NCBI RefSeq assembly: GCF_000467185.1
Contig: NZ_BATM01000011.1
Location: forward strand, 1 to 47,257
Direction of reading: 5' to 3'
Origin: Vibrio ezurae NBRC 102218
GTDB lineage: Bacteria > Pseudomonadota > Gammaproteobacteria > Enterobacterales > Vibrionaceae
DNA length: 47,257 nt
The notes under the pieces were generated by a model. It was not told the origin of the DNA and did not search any database. It saw only the letters and a program-made list of their open reading frames with translations. Position numbers and translations under genes: made by a program. Of the stretch, positions 1-9,005 are shown in pieces. The first letter of the stretch is position 1. Every line of letters starts with the position of its first letter.

Positions 1-19
1 GAACAAGAAAGGCTTTTAC

Positions 20-598
20 GTGGCTCAAATGTACTTTTATTACTCGGCAATGAATGCGGGTAAATCCACCACACTGTTACAGTCCTCATTTAACTATCAA
101 GAACGAGGCATGACTCCTTTGATCTTTACCGCAGCGTTAGATAACCGCTATGGCAAAGGCAAAGTGACCTCTAGAATCGGCTTGCAAGCAGATGCACATC
201 TATTTGATAAAGAAACTGATCTTTTCAAAGAGATGAGTGAACTGAATCAACATACTCAGCATCACTGCGTATTGGTTGATGAATGCCAGTTCTTATCAAA
301 GGAGCAGGTCTATCAGCTGACGGAGATTGTCGATAAGCTGAATATTCCGGTCTTATGTTACGGGTTGCGAACGGACTTCCTTGGTGAGCTATTTGAAGGG
401 AGTCGTCATCTGTTGGCATGGGCCGATAAATTGGTAGAGCTGAAAACGATTTGTCATTGTGGACGCAAAGCTAATATGGTGATTCGTACTGATGAAGAGG
501 GCAACCCTATTGCCGAAGGTGATCAGGTCGCCATTGGTGGTAATGATAAATACGTATCGGTTTGCCGAGTGCATTACAAAGAAGCGCTAGGTAAATAG
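20..598 (+). CDS. tdk: Thymidine kinase
   Basis: Cytosolic enzyme that phosphorylates thymidine to dTMP with ATP in the pyrimidine salvage pathway. The 192-residue product has the length of type II bacterial thymidine kinases. The P-loop is near the N terminus (residues 9-17, SAMNAGKST), followed by the Walker B-like VLVDECQFL segment (about residues 84-92) and the conserved YGLRTDF lid region. A C-terminal zinc-binding part is suggested by CHCGRKA and a late Cys-Arg-Val-His. The start is GTG at 20, with a purine-rich AAGAAAGG seven bases upstream; an ATG three codons later is the alternative. Only 19 bases precede the gene, so its promoter lies outside the window. It converges on the ATP-grasp gene and ends in a strong hairpin terminator. 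Confidence 0.95.
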   Translation: MAQMYFYYSAMNAGKSTTLLQSSFNYQERGMTPLIFTAALDNRYGKGKVTSRIGLQADAHLFDKETDLFKEMSELNQHTQHHCVLVDECQFLSKEQVYQLTEIVDKLNIPVLCYGLRTDFLGELFEGSRHLLAWADKLVELKTICHCGRKANMVIRTDEEGNPIAEGDQVAIGGNDKYVSVCRVHYKEALGK

Positions 599-610
599 AC
601 TGATAATAAT

Positions 611-640
611 AAAGCCCTCATCAGAGGGCTTTATTGCGTT
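611..640. terminator. Terminator between tdk and the ATP-grasp gene
   Basis: A perfect 9-bp stem (AAAGCCCTC / GAGGGCTTT) with a 4-base ATCA loop follows the tdk stop by 12 bases. The A/T flanks give a U-run in either direction, so it can serve both convergent genes. Confidence 0.85.
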
Positions 641-662
641 TATAGCGTGTTATCTTGAACCG

Positions 663-1628
663 TTAATCGAACTTAGCCGCGAACTGTTTTGCAGCGTAAG
701 CGACACGTTCCGCCGGTTTTGGATACTCTAGTGGCACTCCAAGATTTTCTATGTGGTTCAGTCGCGGTAGAAGACCCGTGCCATTGGCAATTTGAATGGC
801 AAGACCGGGGCGAGCATTGAGCTCAAGGACCATAGGGCCTTCTTCTTGATCCAATACCATGTCTGTACCCATATAACCCAGCCCGGTCATTTCCCAAGCA
901 CTAGAAGCTAAGGTTAGCAAGCGTTCCCAGTGCGGCACTTGTAGCTGCATGAGATCTTTCCCTGTGTCAGGGTGGTGGGTGACAGGTAAGTCATATTGTA
1001 CCGCTCTTACCGCGCGTCCTGTGGCAATATCGACACCTACCCCCACAGCACCTTGGTGTAAGTTTGCCTTTCCATCAGAATTAGAAGTTGATAAACGCAT
1101 CATGGCCATTACCGGGTAGCCTTTAAAGACGATAATACGCACATCAGGAACACCTTCGTAACTATAGCCTTCGAAGCAATCATCAAACTTAATTAAGTTT
1201 TCAACCACTGCGACATCGTTTTTCCCACCAAGAGAAAATAGACCAGCGAGGGTGTTACTGATATGACGTTCAACGTCTTGTTCATTGACCGTATCGCCAG
1301 AAGGTTTTGTATAAACGCCATCTTTGTGAGAAATAATCACCAAAATGCCTTTACCACCACTGCCTTGTGCAGGTTTGATACAAAACCCTGGCCAATCTTT
1401 GACCATTTTATGAATACGTTTAACTTCGGCTTGCTGGGCGATAACACCAATTAGCGCTGGCGTTGTCGCGCCGTGGATCTCAGCGATCTTTTTGGTTTTC
1501 AGTTTATCGTCCACTAATGGGAATTTACTACGGTCATTGTATTTACCAATGTAACTGTGGTTACGTTGGTTCATGCCCATAATCCCTTTTGCACGAATCT
1601 TAAATGGCGAAGTAAATTGACCGAACAT
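663..1628 (-). CDS. RimK-type ATP-grasp alpha-L-glutamate ligase-like protein
   Basis: Cytosolic ATP-grasp enzyme of the RimK-related family that travels with an inactive-transglutaminase membrane protein. ATP-grasp ligases join a carboxylate to an amine through an acyl-phosphate. The glutamate specificity is inferred from the family name; the acceptor is unknown. In the 321 residues I see the ATP-binding segment FCIKPAQGSGGKGI (about residues 82-95) and the metal-binding C-terminal strand VLELNARPGLAIQIANG (about residues 266-282). It is the last gene of a leftward unit: its start lies three bases after the stop of the 7TM gene, so the two are almost certainly co-translated. A true RimK would modify ribosomal protein S6, but the sequence layout and partners point to a separate, membrane-associated job. 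Confidence 0.85.
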   Translation of the reverse strand: MFGQFTSPFKIRAKGIMGMNQRNHSYIGKYNDRSKFPLVDDKLKTKKIAEIHGATTPALIGVIAQQAEVKRIHKMVKDWPGFCIKPAQGSGGKGILVIISHKDGVYTKPSGDTVNEQDVERHISNTLAGLFSLGGKNDVAVVENLIKFDDCFEGYSYEGVPDVRIIVFKGYPVMAMMRLSTSNSDGKANLHQGAVGVGVDIATGRAVRAVQYDLPVTHHPDTGKDLMQLQVPHWERLLTLASSAWEMTGLGYMGTDMVLDQEEGPMVLELNARPGLAIQIANGTGLLPRLNHIENLGVPLEYPKPAERVAYAAKQFAAKFD

Positions 1629-1631
1629 AAC

Positions 1632-3137
1632 TTAGTCCTCCGCCAGTGGCTTGAAGCGACGCAATTCTGTTAGACGGTATCCGGTGTAGTTACCTAACAT
1701 CAAAATGATGGAAAGGATAATGAGCTGCATACCAATAAAGTTAAACGTTAGGTGCTGGATATAGCTGTTAGTCATGGCTAAGTAGACCAAGACTGCGGTG
1801 AGCAATGAGCCACCACCTTGTAATACCACTTCTTTGGCACCTTCTTCTTCCCACAGAATCGACATACGCTCGATGGTCCAAGAAAGAATGATCATTGGGA
1901 AGAAGGTAATCGAAAGCCCCTCAACCAGACCAATGTTAAAGGCAACAATAGTAAATACCGAAATAATCAAGATAACGGTAATGATAACCGCGGATATTCG
2001 TGCCACTAACAGTAAGTTAAGCTTGGAGAGATAACTTCGAATCACCAAACCCGTTCCGACAATGAGCAGGAAGCCCACGATACCGGTCAATAACTGAGTT
2101 TGTACAAAGGCAACCGCAATCAACACTGGCATGAAAGTGCCCGAGGTTTTCAAACCGATAATAATGCGTAAAAACACTACGATGAGCGCGCCAATAGGGA
2201 TCAGCATGATGGTTTTAAACATCGACTGCTCTTCTAATGGTAAGCTGTGAATCGAAAAGTTCAGTAGATCGTCAGCATTTACTTTGCTCGCGGTAGCGGC
2301 TCGCGGAGTAATATCTTGGGCAATCATAGAGAACAAGACTTGGCTATTACGACCGCCAGTGACATCTAACAAGGAAACATTAGATTCGTCCCAAATTAGC
2401 GTGTTCTCATTCTTTTCTTGCGCGCCAGTATCAGCGTTAAACAAGATCCAGTTATCACCGTTCCACACCTCAACCATAGGGTTAATTGATTGGCGGCGAC
2501 GGCCATCTTCTAAGTGAATCACACCCACTGTTTTATTTTGCACTTCGGCAAAAGAGAGTAGGGCAGACAGCGCTTCTTGCTTAGTAAAATGGTTGAGCAA
2601 CAGCGCCGCGTTTTGGCTATTAGGATCGTTGAGTTTGCGAATGACCTCTCTGGCGAGAGTTTCATCATTGGCACTGCGTTTTGTCGCTTCATCAACAATG
2701 GCTTGGGCTGCTGCTTGTTGTGGGCCATCAAAGGTGGGGGCTTCGATTGGACCTTCTGGAGGAACCGCTTCCACTTTTGCTTGCGGGTCGACTAAAAACT
2801 GAGCTTTATAGTATATGGTTTGTGGGCCTTCGGCATAGCGAATGGTCCATTCTGCACGGCGGCCAATATCCGAGTTCACATAGGCAACGCCATAACCCGG
2901 CGAAGAGGCAGACTCATCCACTAAGGTAAACCCATTTTGGGTCCCTGGAGCTGCCAGTGATACAGTCACAGGTTCACCTTGCGCAACAAGCTCTACGCGC
3001 GCTTCAATATCCCACAGTTCTCGGCTTTCTCCTGGTGTCCAAGGAACGCCATAAGCATTATGGCGCATGATAGATAACGCAGCACCCGCAACCACGAGTA
3101 GGGCGATAAATATGTAAAAAGGCACTCTTGAAGTCAT
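1632..3137 (-). CDS. 7TM membrane protein with N-terminal inactive transglutaminase domain (UUP1-like)
   Basis: Inner-membrane protein of 501 residues. An N-terminal membrane anchor (residues about 5-23) is followed by a roughly 270-residue periplasmic part. That part includes a transglutaminase-like fold (about residues 150-290) in which I cannot find a convincing Cys-His-Asp triad, in line with the family label inactive transglutaminase. From about residue 308 come seven hydrophobic helices ending near residue 490. The start is ATG with AAGGA just upstream. The gene sits between the retropepsin-like lipoprotein gene (32 bases upstream) and the ATP-grasp gene (3 bases downstream). The topology suggests it senses or presents a periplasmic ligand and hands it to the cytosolic ligase, but no substrate can be read from sequence. 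Confidence 0.82.
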   Translation of the reverse strand: MTSRVPFYIFIALLVVAGAALSIMRHNAYGVPWTPGESRELWDIEARVELVAQGEPVTVSLAAPGTQNGFTLVDESASSPGYGVAYVNSDIGRRAEWTIRYAEGPQTIYYKAQFLVDPQAKVEAVPPEGPIEAPTFDGPQQAAAQAIVDEATKRSANDETLAREVIRKLNDPNSQNAALLLNHFTKQEALSALLSFAEVQNKTVGVIHLEDGRRRQSINPMVEVWNGDNWILFNADTGAQEKNENTLIWDESNVSLLDVTGGRNSQVLFSMIAQDITPRAATASKVNADDLLNFSIHSLPLEEQSMFKTIMLIPIGALIVVFLRIIIGLKTSGTFMPVLIAVAFVQTQLLTGIVGFLLIVGTGLVIRSYLSKLNLLLVARISAVIITVILIISVFTIVAFNIGLVEGLSITFFPMIILSWTIERMSILWEEEGAKEVVLQGGGSLLTAVLVYLAMTNSYIQHLTFNFIGMQLIILSIILMLGNYTGYRLTELRRFKPLAED

Positions 3138-3169
3138 AACAATCCTTATTATTTTGGCGACCTAATTTG

Positions 3170-3943
3170 TCACTGAGGTTTTTTTGTTTGAATGAATTCT
3201 TTACTGACATCAACTAAAGCGATGTCTTTAATAAATTCACGTCCTAACAATACAGGGTGGCTCATGTGTGAACGATCCGTTAATGTAAATTGCGCTTTTT
3301 GTCTTACGTCCCCTAAGCTAATCCACAATTCAACAACGGGTCTTCTGTGTGATTCAGTTGCATTTGATTGACGAACTCGGGCATATCGAACAAAAGGTGC
3401 CTCGACCACAATAGGTTCGCTAGCTTCTGAGTTATGATCGGTGATATTGAATTTAACCCACTTTTTACCATTTCGTTCAAATTTATGAATATCGGTGGCG
3501 TTTAATGATGAAGTGGCCGCTCCAGTATCGATTCGAGCCTCAAATGAAGCATCAATTTCTTTAAAGTGCACCATTTCAATAGAACCTAGGGTGACTAAGT
3601 TGTCATTAGGCATTTGTTTTTTAGGTTTTTCTGGCTCGGGTTTATTGTGAGATTGAAACTCAAGAAGCGCTCTTGCATTGTGTTTTGCCAAGTTATTCAC
3701 GCGAGAAGACATCACTTGAATTTGCTGTTCTAGTTTCTCTATTTGTGCGTGTTGTGCGTCTACTGATGTGTTTACGTCGTCAATTTTCTTAGATAAGTTC
3801 TCTTCCGATGACTTAACTGCTTGCATAGATTCCGTTCTATATTGTTGTGTTTCTTGTTGCGTTGCTTTAGACGGAACACATCCAGATAAAAGCACGATTC
3901 CGGATAACGCGATAATATGCTTGAGCATCGAAAACCTATTCAT
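3170..3943 (-). CDS. Retropepsin-like lipoprotein (annotated in databases as ATP-dependent zinc protease)
   Basis: Predicted lipoprotein of 257 residues. The chosen ATG gives a textbook lipoprotein signal (MNRFSMLKHIIALSGIVLLSGC, lipid-bearing Cys22). A TTG ten codons upstream would add a polar extension before the signal and is less likely. A coiled coil follows (about residues 35-90), then a Pro/Lys-rich hinge, and a C-terminal domain beginning VTLGSIEMVHF. This domain carries DTGAATSS (Asp139), the aspartic-protease flap-type signature of retropepsins. No HExxH zinc motif is present, so the common family name is misleading. It is the first gene of the leftward unit with the 7TM protein and the ATP-grasp ligase, which suggests a periplasmic proteolytic or peptide-binding role in the same process. 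Confidence 0.82.
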   Translation of the reverse strand: MNRFSMLKHIIALSGIVLLSGCVPSKATQQETQQYRTESMQAVKSSEENLSKKIDDVNTSVDAQHAQIEKLEQQIQVMSSRVNNLAKHNARALLEFQSHNKPEPEKPKKQMPNDNLVTLGSIEMVHFKEIDASFEARIDTGAATSSLNATDIHKFERNGKKWVKFNITDHNSEASEPIVVEAPFVRYARVRQSNATESHRRPVVELWISLGDVRQKAQFTLTDRSHMSHPVLLGREFIKDIALVDVSKEFIQTKKPQ

Positions 3944-4059
3944 ATTTGTTGTTGGCTCAGTTTCTGGTGTCAATGGACCAGATTCATAAAACTAAGTGTA
4001 GAACACTTATTTCAATTTATCGGCAGTTCAACAAAAAAACTTGCTGAACTTTCAATGTT

Positions 4060-5034
4060 TTAACTAGGATTTTTCGCTATGAGTATTGCGCGTCGCGGCG
4101 CTGGATAGCCTTCAATTGTTTTGCTGGGATCTTCAGGGTCAAGATACTCAGGCAATGAATTGTGGGTCATCCATTGTGTTGTACGCTGCTCACCGACAGA
4201 GGTGGTGTTTTCATCTACAATTCTTACATCCACTAAGCCGCACTTTTCCATCCATACTTTCAGCGCTTTCGCTGATGGGAAAAAGTACACGTTGCGCATT
4301 TGAGCGTAGCGATCGGCGGGTACAAGTACCGCATTTTCATCCCCTTCAATGACAAGAGTCTCAAGAATGAGCTCACCACCAGGCAATAGTTGATTTTTCA
4401 ATTGCAAAATATGGTCAAGAGGAGAGCGTCGGTGATACAACACACCCATACTAAAGACCGTATCAAACGCTTTTAGTTCAGGTAGTTGCTCAATACCTAA
4501 CGGTAAAAGATGAATACGCTGATCGTTGTTCATCAGTTTACGAACAGCTTCGAACTGCACGAGAAACAGATGAGAAGGGTCAATACCTACACAAAGTCGA
4601 GCACCTGCGCCCAGCATGCGCCACATGTGATAGCCATTACCGCAACCCACATCCAATACAGAGCGGTTTTCCAAAGGGGTAATGTGAGGCAGTAATCGAT
4701 CCCACTTCCAGTCTGAGCGCCATTCAGTATCAATATGAATGTCGTGCAGAGTAAAAGGACCTTTGCGCCATGGATGGAAGGTTTTTAGCAGATTCTCTAG
4801 CTTTTTCTTCTCGCCATCGATCAGGGGCTGAGTGTTTGACACATTCACTTCATATTTGAGTTCGATGGTATCAGGCGTTAATGCGGGGATCTTATTCAGC
4901 GCTCGCAACCAGCGGTCAAAGTCGCCATGTTCGGCACTTTGCCAATCGGCAAGCTGTTTTGGGAGCGTTTCGAGCCACGGCTGTAGGCGCGTGTCTTGAG
5001 CGATTAATTGGTAAAAATTGGCAAAATTAAACAT
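4060..5034 (-). CDS. cmoB: tRNA U34 carboxymethyltransferase
   Basis: Transfers a carboxymethyl group from carboxy-SAM to 5-hydroxyuridine at position 34 of tRNA, making the cmo5U wobble base. The 324-residue product matches the usual CmoB length (323 in E. coli). The SAM-binding loop [15 protein letters not shown] and the acidic end of the next strand (VGIDP) are clear, and [12 protein letters not shown] follows in motif IV. I chose the ATG giving [16 protein letters not shown], the family N terminus; the longer reading frame adds 16 residues without homology. The usual partner cmoA, which makes carboxy-SAM, is not next to it in this window. It is transcribed towards the protease unit, with 116 bases between. 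Confidence 0.92.
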   Translation of the reverse strand: MFNFANFYQLIAQDTRLQPWLETLPKQLADWQSAEHGDFDRWLRALNKIPALTPDTIELKYEVNVSNTQPLIDGEKKKLENLLKTFHPWRKGPFTLHDIHIDTEWRSDWKWDRLLPHITPLENRSVLDVGCGNGYHMWRMLGAGARLCVGIDPSHLFLVQFEAVRKLMNNDQRIHLLPLGIEQLPELKAFDTVFSMGVLYHRRSPLDHILQLKNQLLPGGELILETLVIEGDENAVLVPADRYAQMRNVYFFPSAKALKVWMEKCGLVDVRIVDENTTSVGEQRTTQWMTHNSLPEYLDPEDPSKTIEGYPAPRRAILIAKNPS

Positions 5035-5367
5035 GCAATTCAACTTGTTAGGGACATTGATTTCAGCGAGCAAAAGATACACCGACTCAACTAAAATTGA
5101 TAGTTTTTATCGGGGTGTAGTGTCAAAACTAGGTCAATTGACGGATGTTTGTAGAGCGGTTAACAGAGTTTCGCGCTTCTACGTTTTATGTACGCGAAAA
5201 AGTATAGATAATGTAAAGGTTTTTCGTCAATATTATTGCCCGAAAGCGTTTAATGATGTCAACAGAAGGGCATGACACATCTAGAAACTTGCAATCGATT
5301 GGGTATAATGTCTCAACTTTAACGCCTAACTCTAGGCGTCACATTGGATAACATTATAGGAACAGTA
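5035..5367. other. Intergenic region between divergent cmoB and ppaC
   Basis: No convincing gene. An 85-residue rightward frame here lacks a good start signal and has no recognisable content. The ppaC-proximal end holds a TATAAT hexamer and a short leader hairpin, annotated separately. The rest is AT-rich and should contain the cmoB promoter. Confidence 0.6.
5304..5339 (+). promoter_or_regulatory. ppaC -10 element and 5' leader hairpin
   Basis: A perfect TATAAT lies at 5304-5309; no good -35 hexamer sits 17 bases upstream. Starting 12 bases later is a 7-bp inverted repeat (ACGCCTA / TAGGCGT, 5322-5339, 4-base loop). The hairpin would lie near the very 5' end of the ppaC mRNA, where such structures often protect transcripts. 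The RBS follows about 20 bases on. Confidence 0.5.
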
Positions 5368-6273
5368 ATGATTTTAGTTGTTGGTCATAAAAACCCAGAT
5401 AGCGATAGTATTTGTTCAGCACTGGCTGCTACCGAACTTCTTAAGGCTCGTGGCCTAGACGCTAAGCCAATTCGTCAAGGTGAAATCAACCGTGAAACTG
5501 CCCACATTCTTGAAGTTGCTGGCGTTGAGCAACCAGAATTTCGTGATTCTGTCGCGGGTGAGAAAATCTGGTTGGTTGATTACAGTGATTTAGCTCAAGC
5601 TCCTGATGATGTTAACGAAGCTGAAATTTTGGGTATTGTTGATCACCACCGTCTTGGTGACGTGATGACAGTAAACCCACTTGAAGCGTGGATCTGGCCT
5701 GTCGGTTGTTCTTGTACTGTTCTGTTCAACATGTTCAAAATTGAAGGTGCTGAAATTACTCCTGCAATCGCAAAACTTATGATGTCGGCTATTTTGTCTG
5801 ACACAGTAGGTTTCGCTTCTCCAACATGTACGCAAAAAGACAAAGACGCGGTACAAGAGCTAGCAAAAATTGCGGGTGTTGACGACGTAGACGCATTCAT
5901 CAAAGCACTATTGATTGCGAAAACGGACATCGAAGGTCTAACGCCAGCACAACTTGTTGAGAAAGATCTTAAAGCGTACCCATTCAATGGTCGTGATGTG
6001 GTTGTAGGTCAAATCGAGCTAGCAACTTTAGAACAAGTTGACGGTCAAATTGACGCTCTAGAGCAAGATTTAGTGCGTCGTTGTGAAGAAGATAGCCTAG
6101 CATTTGCCGCTGTGATGCTAACGGACATCACCACAGCTACAACTCGTCTTCTATACAAAGGTGAGTGGGCCGCTAAGCTAGACAAGCACGCTGATAATGG
6201 CGTACTTATGATGGAAAACACGCTAAGCCGTAAGAAGCAAGGCTGGCCTTGGCTACAAGCTGAGCTTGTGTAA
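5368..6273 (+). CDS. ppaC: Manganese-dependent inorganic pyrophosphatase (family II)
   Basis: Hydrolyses pyrophosphate to two phosphates in the cytosol, pulling biosynthetic reactions forward. It is a DHH-superfamily enzyme that uses Mn/Co rather than the Mg of family I. At 301 residues it has the usual length. The metal ligands are visible: GHKNPDSD (His7, Asp11, Asp13), Asp71 in LVDYSD, the DHH at residues 92-94, and Asp145 in ILSDTVGF. The C-terminal SRKKQ motif supplies the substrate-binding Arg-Lys. The ATG at 5368 has AGGAA six to ten bases upstream and starts exactly at the family N terminus; an upstream TTG is rejected. It converges on sapF with a long shared terminator. Confidence 0.96.
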   Translation: MILVVGHKNPDSDSICSALAATELLKARGLDAKPIRQGEINRETAHILEVAGVEQPEFRDSVAGEKIWLVDYSDLAQAPDDVNEAEILGIVDHHRLGDVMTVNPLEAWIWPVGCSCTVLFNMFKIEGAEITPAIAKLMMSAILSDTVGFASPTCTQKDKDAVQELAKIAGVDDVDAFIKALLIAKTDIEGLTPAQLVEKDLKAYPFNGRDVVVGQIELATLEQVDGQIDALEQDLVRRCEEDSLAFAAVMLTDITTATTRLLYKGEWAAKLDKHADNGVLMMENTLSRKKQGWPWLQAELV

Positions 6274-6296
6274 TACCAATAGTACTAAATAAATGT

Positions 6297-6330
6297 AAGG
6301 GCTGGATGAGTGATCATCCAGCCCTTTTTA
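6297..6330. terminator. Bidirectional terminator between ppaC and sapF
   Basis: A perfect 13-bp stem (AAGGGCTGGATGA / TCATCCAGCCCTT) with a GTGA loop is followed by a T-run on the plus strand. It serves the convergent ppaC and sap operons. Confidence 0.9.
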
Positions 6331-6337
6331 GTCGGTG

Positions 6338-7126
6338 TTATTTAGAATAGTTTGGCGCAGTAAAGAAATGATTATCAACCAGTTTTTTCGTAATAGGGTG
6401 CTCGGGGTTAGACAGTACTTGCTGAGTATTTCCTGCTTCAACCACTTCACCGTTTGCCATGACCATCACTTTATCTGAGATGTGCTTAACAATACCAATT
6501 TGTTGAGAAACATAGATAAACGACAGTCCCATCTCATCTTGCAATTCCAGCAACAAGTTAATGATCTGTGAGCGCATCGCCATGTCTAAACCGTTGAGTG
6601 CTTCATCGGCAATAATAATGGATGGTTGTAGGATAAGAGCTCGGGCAATACACACCCTTTGTTTTTGTCCTGCGGCTAACATTTGTGGGTAAAAATAGGC
6701 GTGTTCAGCCAGTAAACCCACTCGCTTTAAGGTGCTGATTACGCGCTTTTTCCGCGCCTCAGGAGTCATCGCTGTGTTTCGTTTTAGTGGGCCTTCTAAA
6801 ATTTGCCCAATTTGAATGCGCGGATTAAGAGAAGAGTTTGGATCTTGAAACACCACTCGAATCAGTTTGCAGCGAGTGGAATAATCTTTATGCTCAAGCT
6901 TTTCACCGTTAACGAAAATCTCTCCTGAACTGGGCTCAATAACCCCAGCAATCATTTTCGCTAAAGTGGATTTTCCCGATGAGTTCTGCCCAATTAAAGC
7001 CAAGGTTTGTCCTGGCTCTAAGGTAAAGCTGACCGGTTTTACCGCTTCAAAATGTTGCTTTCTAAATAAGCCATAGCGGTTAACAAAAGTTTTGCTTAGG
7101 TTTCTAACCTCTAATAGTGAGCTCAT
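6338..7126 (-). CDS. sapF: Peptide ABC transporter ATP-binding protein SapF
   Basis: Cytosolic ATPase of the SapABCDF importer, which takes up cationic peptides (and, in some enterobacteria, has been tied to potassium uptake and putrescine export). The 262 residues hold Walker A (GQNSSGKST), Walker B ([12 protein letters not shown]) and the switch-region SQQIG. The ABC signature reads LAAGQKQR instead of LSGGQ; E. coli SapF also departs from the consensus here (LAPGQKQR), so this is a family trait. It is the last gene of the operon and overlaps sapD by four bases (ATGA), which indicates translational coupling. Confidence 0.93.
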   Translation of the reverse strand: MSSLLEVRNLSKTFVNRYGLFRKQHFEAVKPVSFTLEPGQTLALIGQNSSGKSTLAKMIAGVIEPSSGEIFVNGEKLEHKDYSTRCKLIRVVFQDPNSSLNPRIQIGQILEGPLKRNTAMTPEARKKRVISTLKRVGLLAEHAYFYPQMLAAGQKQRVCIARALILQPSIIIADEALNGLDMAMRSQIINLLLELQDEMGLSFIYVSQQIGIVKHISDKVMVMANGEVVEAGNTQQVLSNPEHPITKKLVDNHFFTAPNYSK

Positions 7127-8118
7127 TCAACAACCTTAGTATTGAGAGGAAAGTGACAACTGTACTTATGACCTTTTTCTTTTTTAGAAAACGGTGTTTT
7201 AACGCATTTGTGTTGCGCGTATGGGCAACGAGGCCCTAAGCGACAACCTATAGGTAAATGTTGCAATGGTGGAATACTGCCAGAAAGCGATTGCAACTTT
7301 TGTTTATGAGGAAGTCGACCACTAAAATCGGGCAATGCTTCAAGCAATGCTTGGGTATAGGGGTGCTTTGCTGCCGTCATTAAACGCTCGGTTGGCGCAG
7401 ATTCGACGCTTTGCCCACAATACATCACGGTGATTTTCTTTGCCCATTGCGTAATGGCAGCAAGATCATGTCCAATCAAAATGATGGTGGTGTTGTGCAG
7501 TTGGTTCATACGGCTAAGCAATTTTAAAATTTGCGTTTGCGTAATTGGGTCAAGGTCATTGGTGGGCTCATCGGCCACCAGAATTTTAGGCTTAGCTGCA
7601 ATCGCCATGGCGATCATGACTTTCTGACATTCGCCATCGGTTAACTCATACGGATAACTGCGCATGATTCTGGAGTGCTCTTTAATGCCAACCTTATGAA
7701 GTAGCGCGATGGAGGTCTTTTTGCGCCAGCCCCAACGTTGCCAAAGTTTACCTTGAAAGGTGCGAGAGGGGATAGATTCAGCCAGTTGCTGGCCCACTCG
7801 TTCACTCGGATCAAGACAGGTGGATGGTTCTTGAAAGATCATTGCAATTTCACTGGCAATAACTTTACGTCTTTCTTTTGGCTTCAGAGCCAGCAAATCG
7901 ACATTGCCTAAGCGCATTCTATCGGCGGTAATTTTCCAATTGTCTTTTTCAAGACCGACAATAGCTTTGGCCAGCAGACTTTTGCCTGATCCTGACTCAC
8001 CGACTAAACCGCGAATTTCCCCTTCATTAATGGTCAAACTCATGCGATCGACGGCTTTAACCGTTCCTTGCGGCGTTTCTATTTCAATGGTGACGTGTCT
8101 AAAATCTAAAACAGGCAT
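7123..8118 (-). CDS. sapD: Peptide ABC transporter ATP-binding protein SapD
   Basis: Second ATPase of the Sap importer, 331 residues. Walker A is [14 protein letters not shown], the signature is the degenerate [13 protein letters not shown], and Walker B is [13 protein letters not shown]. After the nucleotide-binding domain comes the oligopeptide/dipeptide transporter C-terminal region, with the Cys-containing [15 protein letters not shown]. SapD and SapF are thought to form an asymmetric heterodimer; the poor signature motif here fits a partner with weak catalytic function. Its start overlaps the sapC stop by one base and its end overlaps sapF by four. Confidence 0.93.
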   Translation of the reverse strand: MPVLDFRHVTIEIETPQGTVKAVDRMSLTINEGEIRGLVGESGSGKSLLAKAIVGLEKDNWKITADRMRLGNVDLLALKPKERRKVIASEIAMIFQEPSTCLDPSERVGQQLAESIPSRTFQGKLWQRWGWRKKTSIALLHKVGIKEHSRIMRSYPYELTDGECQKVMIAMAIAAKPKILVADEPTNDLDPITQTQILKLLSRMNQLHNTTIILIGHDLAAITQWAKKITVMYCGQSVESAPTERLMTAAKHPYTQALLEALPDFSGRLPHKQKLQSLSGSIPPLQHLPIGCRLGPRCPYAQHKCVKTPFSKKEKGHKYSCHFPLNTKVVE

Positions 8119-9005
8119 TATTCGACTCCCGCATTGAGTGCGTCACGAATGCCTTCACCCACTAAGTTGATATTGATTACGCTGTACATGATAGCAAGTC
8201 CGGGCAGGACAACGGTCCAAGGTGCAAGGTAGATAAGCTCTACGGAATCACCAATAATAGCGCCCCATTCAGGACTCGGTGCTTGCGCGCCCAACCCTAA
8301 GAAGCCTAATGCGGTGATATCCAGTAATGCCACGGTCAATGCAAACGTAAACTCGGCGGTAATTGGCGCTAATACATTGGGTAAGATTGAGACTGTCAGT
8401 AAATACCAATTGTCTGCACCGTCGAGTTTGGCAGACATGATGTAGTCTTTTTCAACCTCGGTATGGATGGCTTGATAAACACTACGAATAAATCTTGGGA
8501 TCAGTGCTAAACAGATGGCCATCATGATAGAGGTCATGCCGGTACCTAAAAAGGCGATAAAAATAAGCGCCAACAGTAATGAAGGAATTGACATTACGGT
8601 ATCAAGCACGTGATTGAGAATACTGGACAGTAGCCCTTTGGTCATACCGGCCAAGGCGCCAATAATGCACCCGATAAAGGCGGCGATTAAAGTAATTGAT
8701 ACGGCCGATCCCAAGGTGATTTGAGAGCCTATCAACAAGCGAGACAAAATATCTCGACCTAAATCGTCTGTACCAAGAAAGTATTCAATGCTCCCTTCTT
8801 TTGCCCAAGAAGGGGGCTGCAATAACACCGATGATTGCGTTAATGGATCGTGTGGCGCAATAAACGGTGAAATTAAAGTGATGATCAAAATGAAACCTAG
8901 GTTCCACAGTCCGAACATGGCCAAATTATTGCTTCTGAAATGACGCCAGAAACGCTCTCTTTGAGTGGGTATGCTCTCCTCGAGATAGACGCTAGTATTT
9001 AGCAT
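8118..9005 (-). CDS. sapC: Peptide ABC transporter permease SapC
   Basis: Inner-membrane permease of the Sap importer, 295 residues. A short cytosolic N-terminal OppC-like segment precedes the first membrane helix (about residues 30-50), followed by the ABC permease core with five further helices. The loop that contacts the ATPases is around [22 protein letters not shown] (compare the EAA motif). It overlaps sapB by 14 bases at its start and sapD by one base at its end, so it is tightly coupled within the operon. Confidence 0.92.
   Translation of the reverse strand: MLNTSVYLEESIPTQRERFWRHFRSNNLAMFGLWNLGFILIITLISPFIAPHDPLTQSSVLLQPPSWAKEGSIEYFLGTDDLGRDILSRLLIGSQITLGSAVSITLIAAFIGCIIGALAGMTKGLLSSILNHVLDTVMSIPSLLLALIFIAFLGTGMTSIMMAICLALIPRFIRSVYQAIHTEVEKDYIMSAKLDGADNWYLLTVSILPNVLAPITAEFTFALTVALLDITALGFLGLGAQAPSPEWGAIIGDSVELIYLAPWTVVLPGLAIMYSVININLVGEGIRDALNAGVE

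Noticed and set aside
5018..5275. An 85-residue frame between cmoB and ppaC
   Set aside because: It starts inside cmoB on the opposite strand, has no RBS, and its codon pattern and composition do not look like coding sequence.
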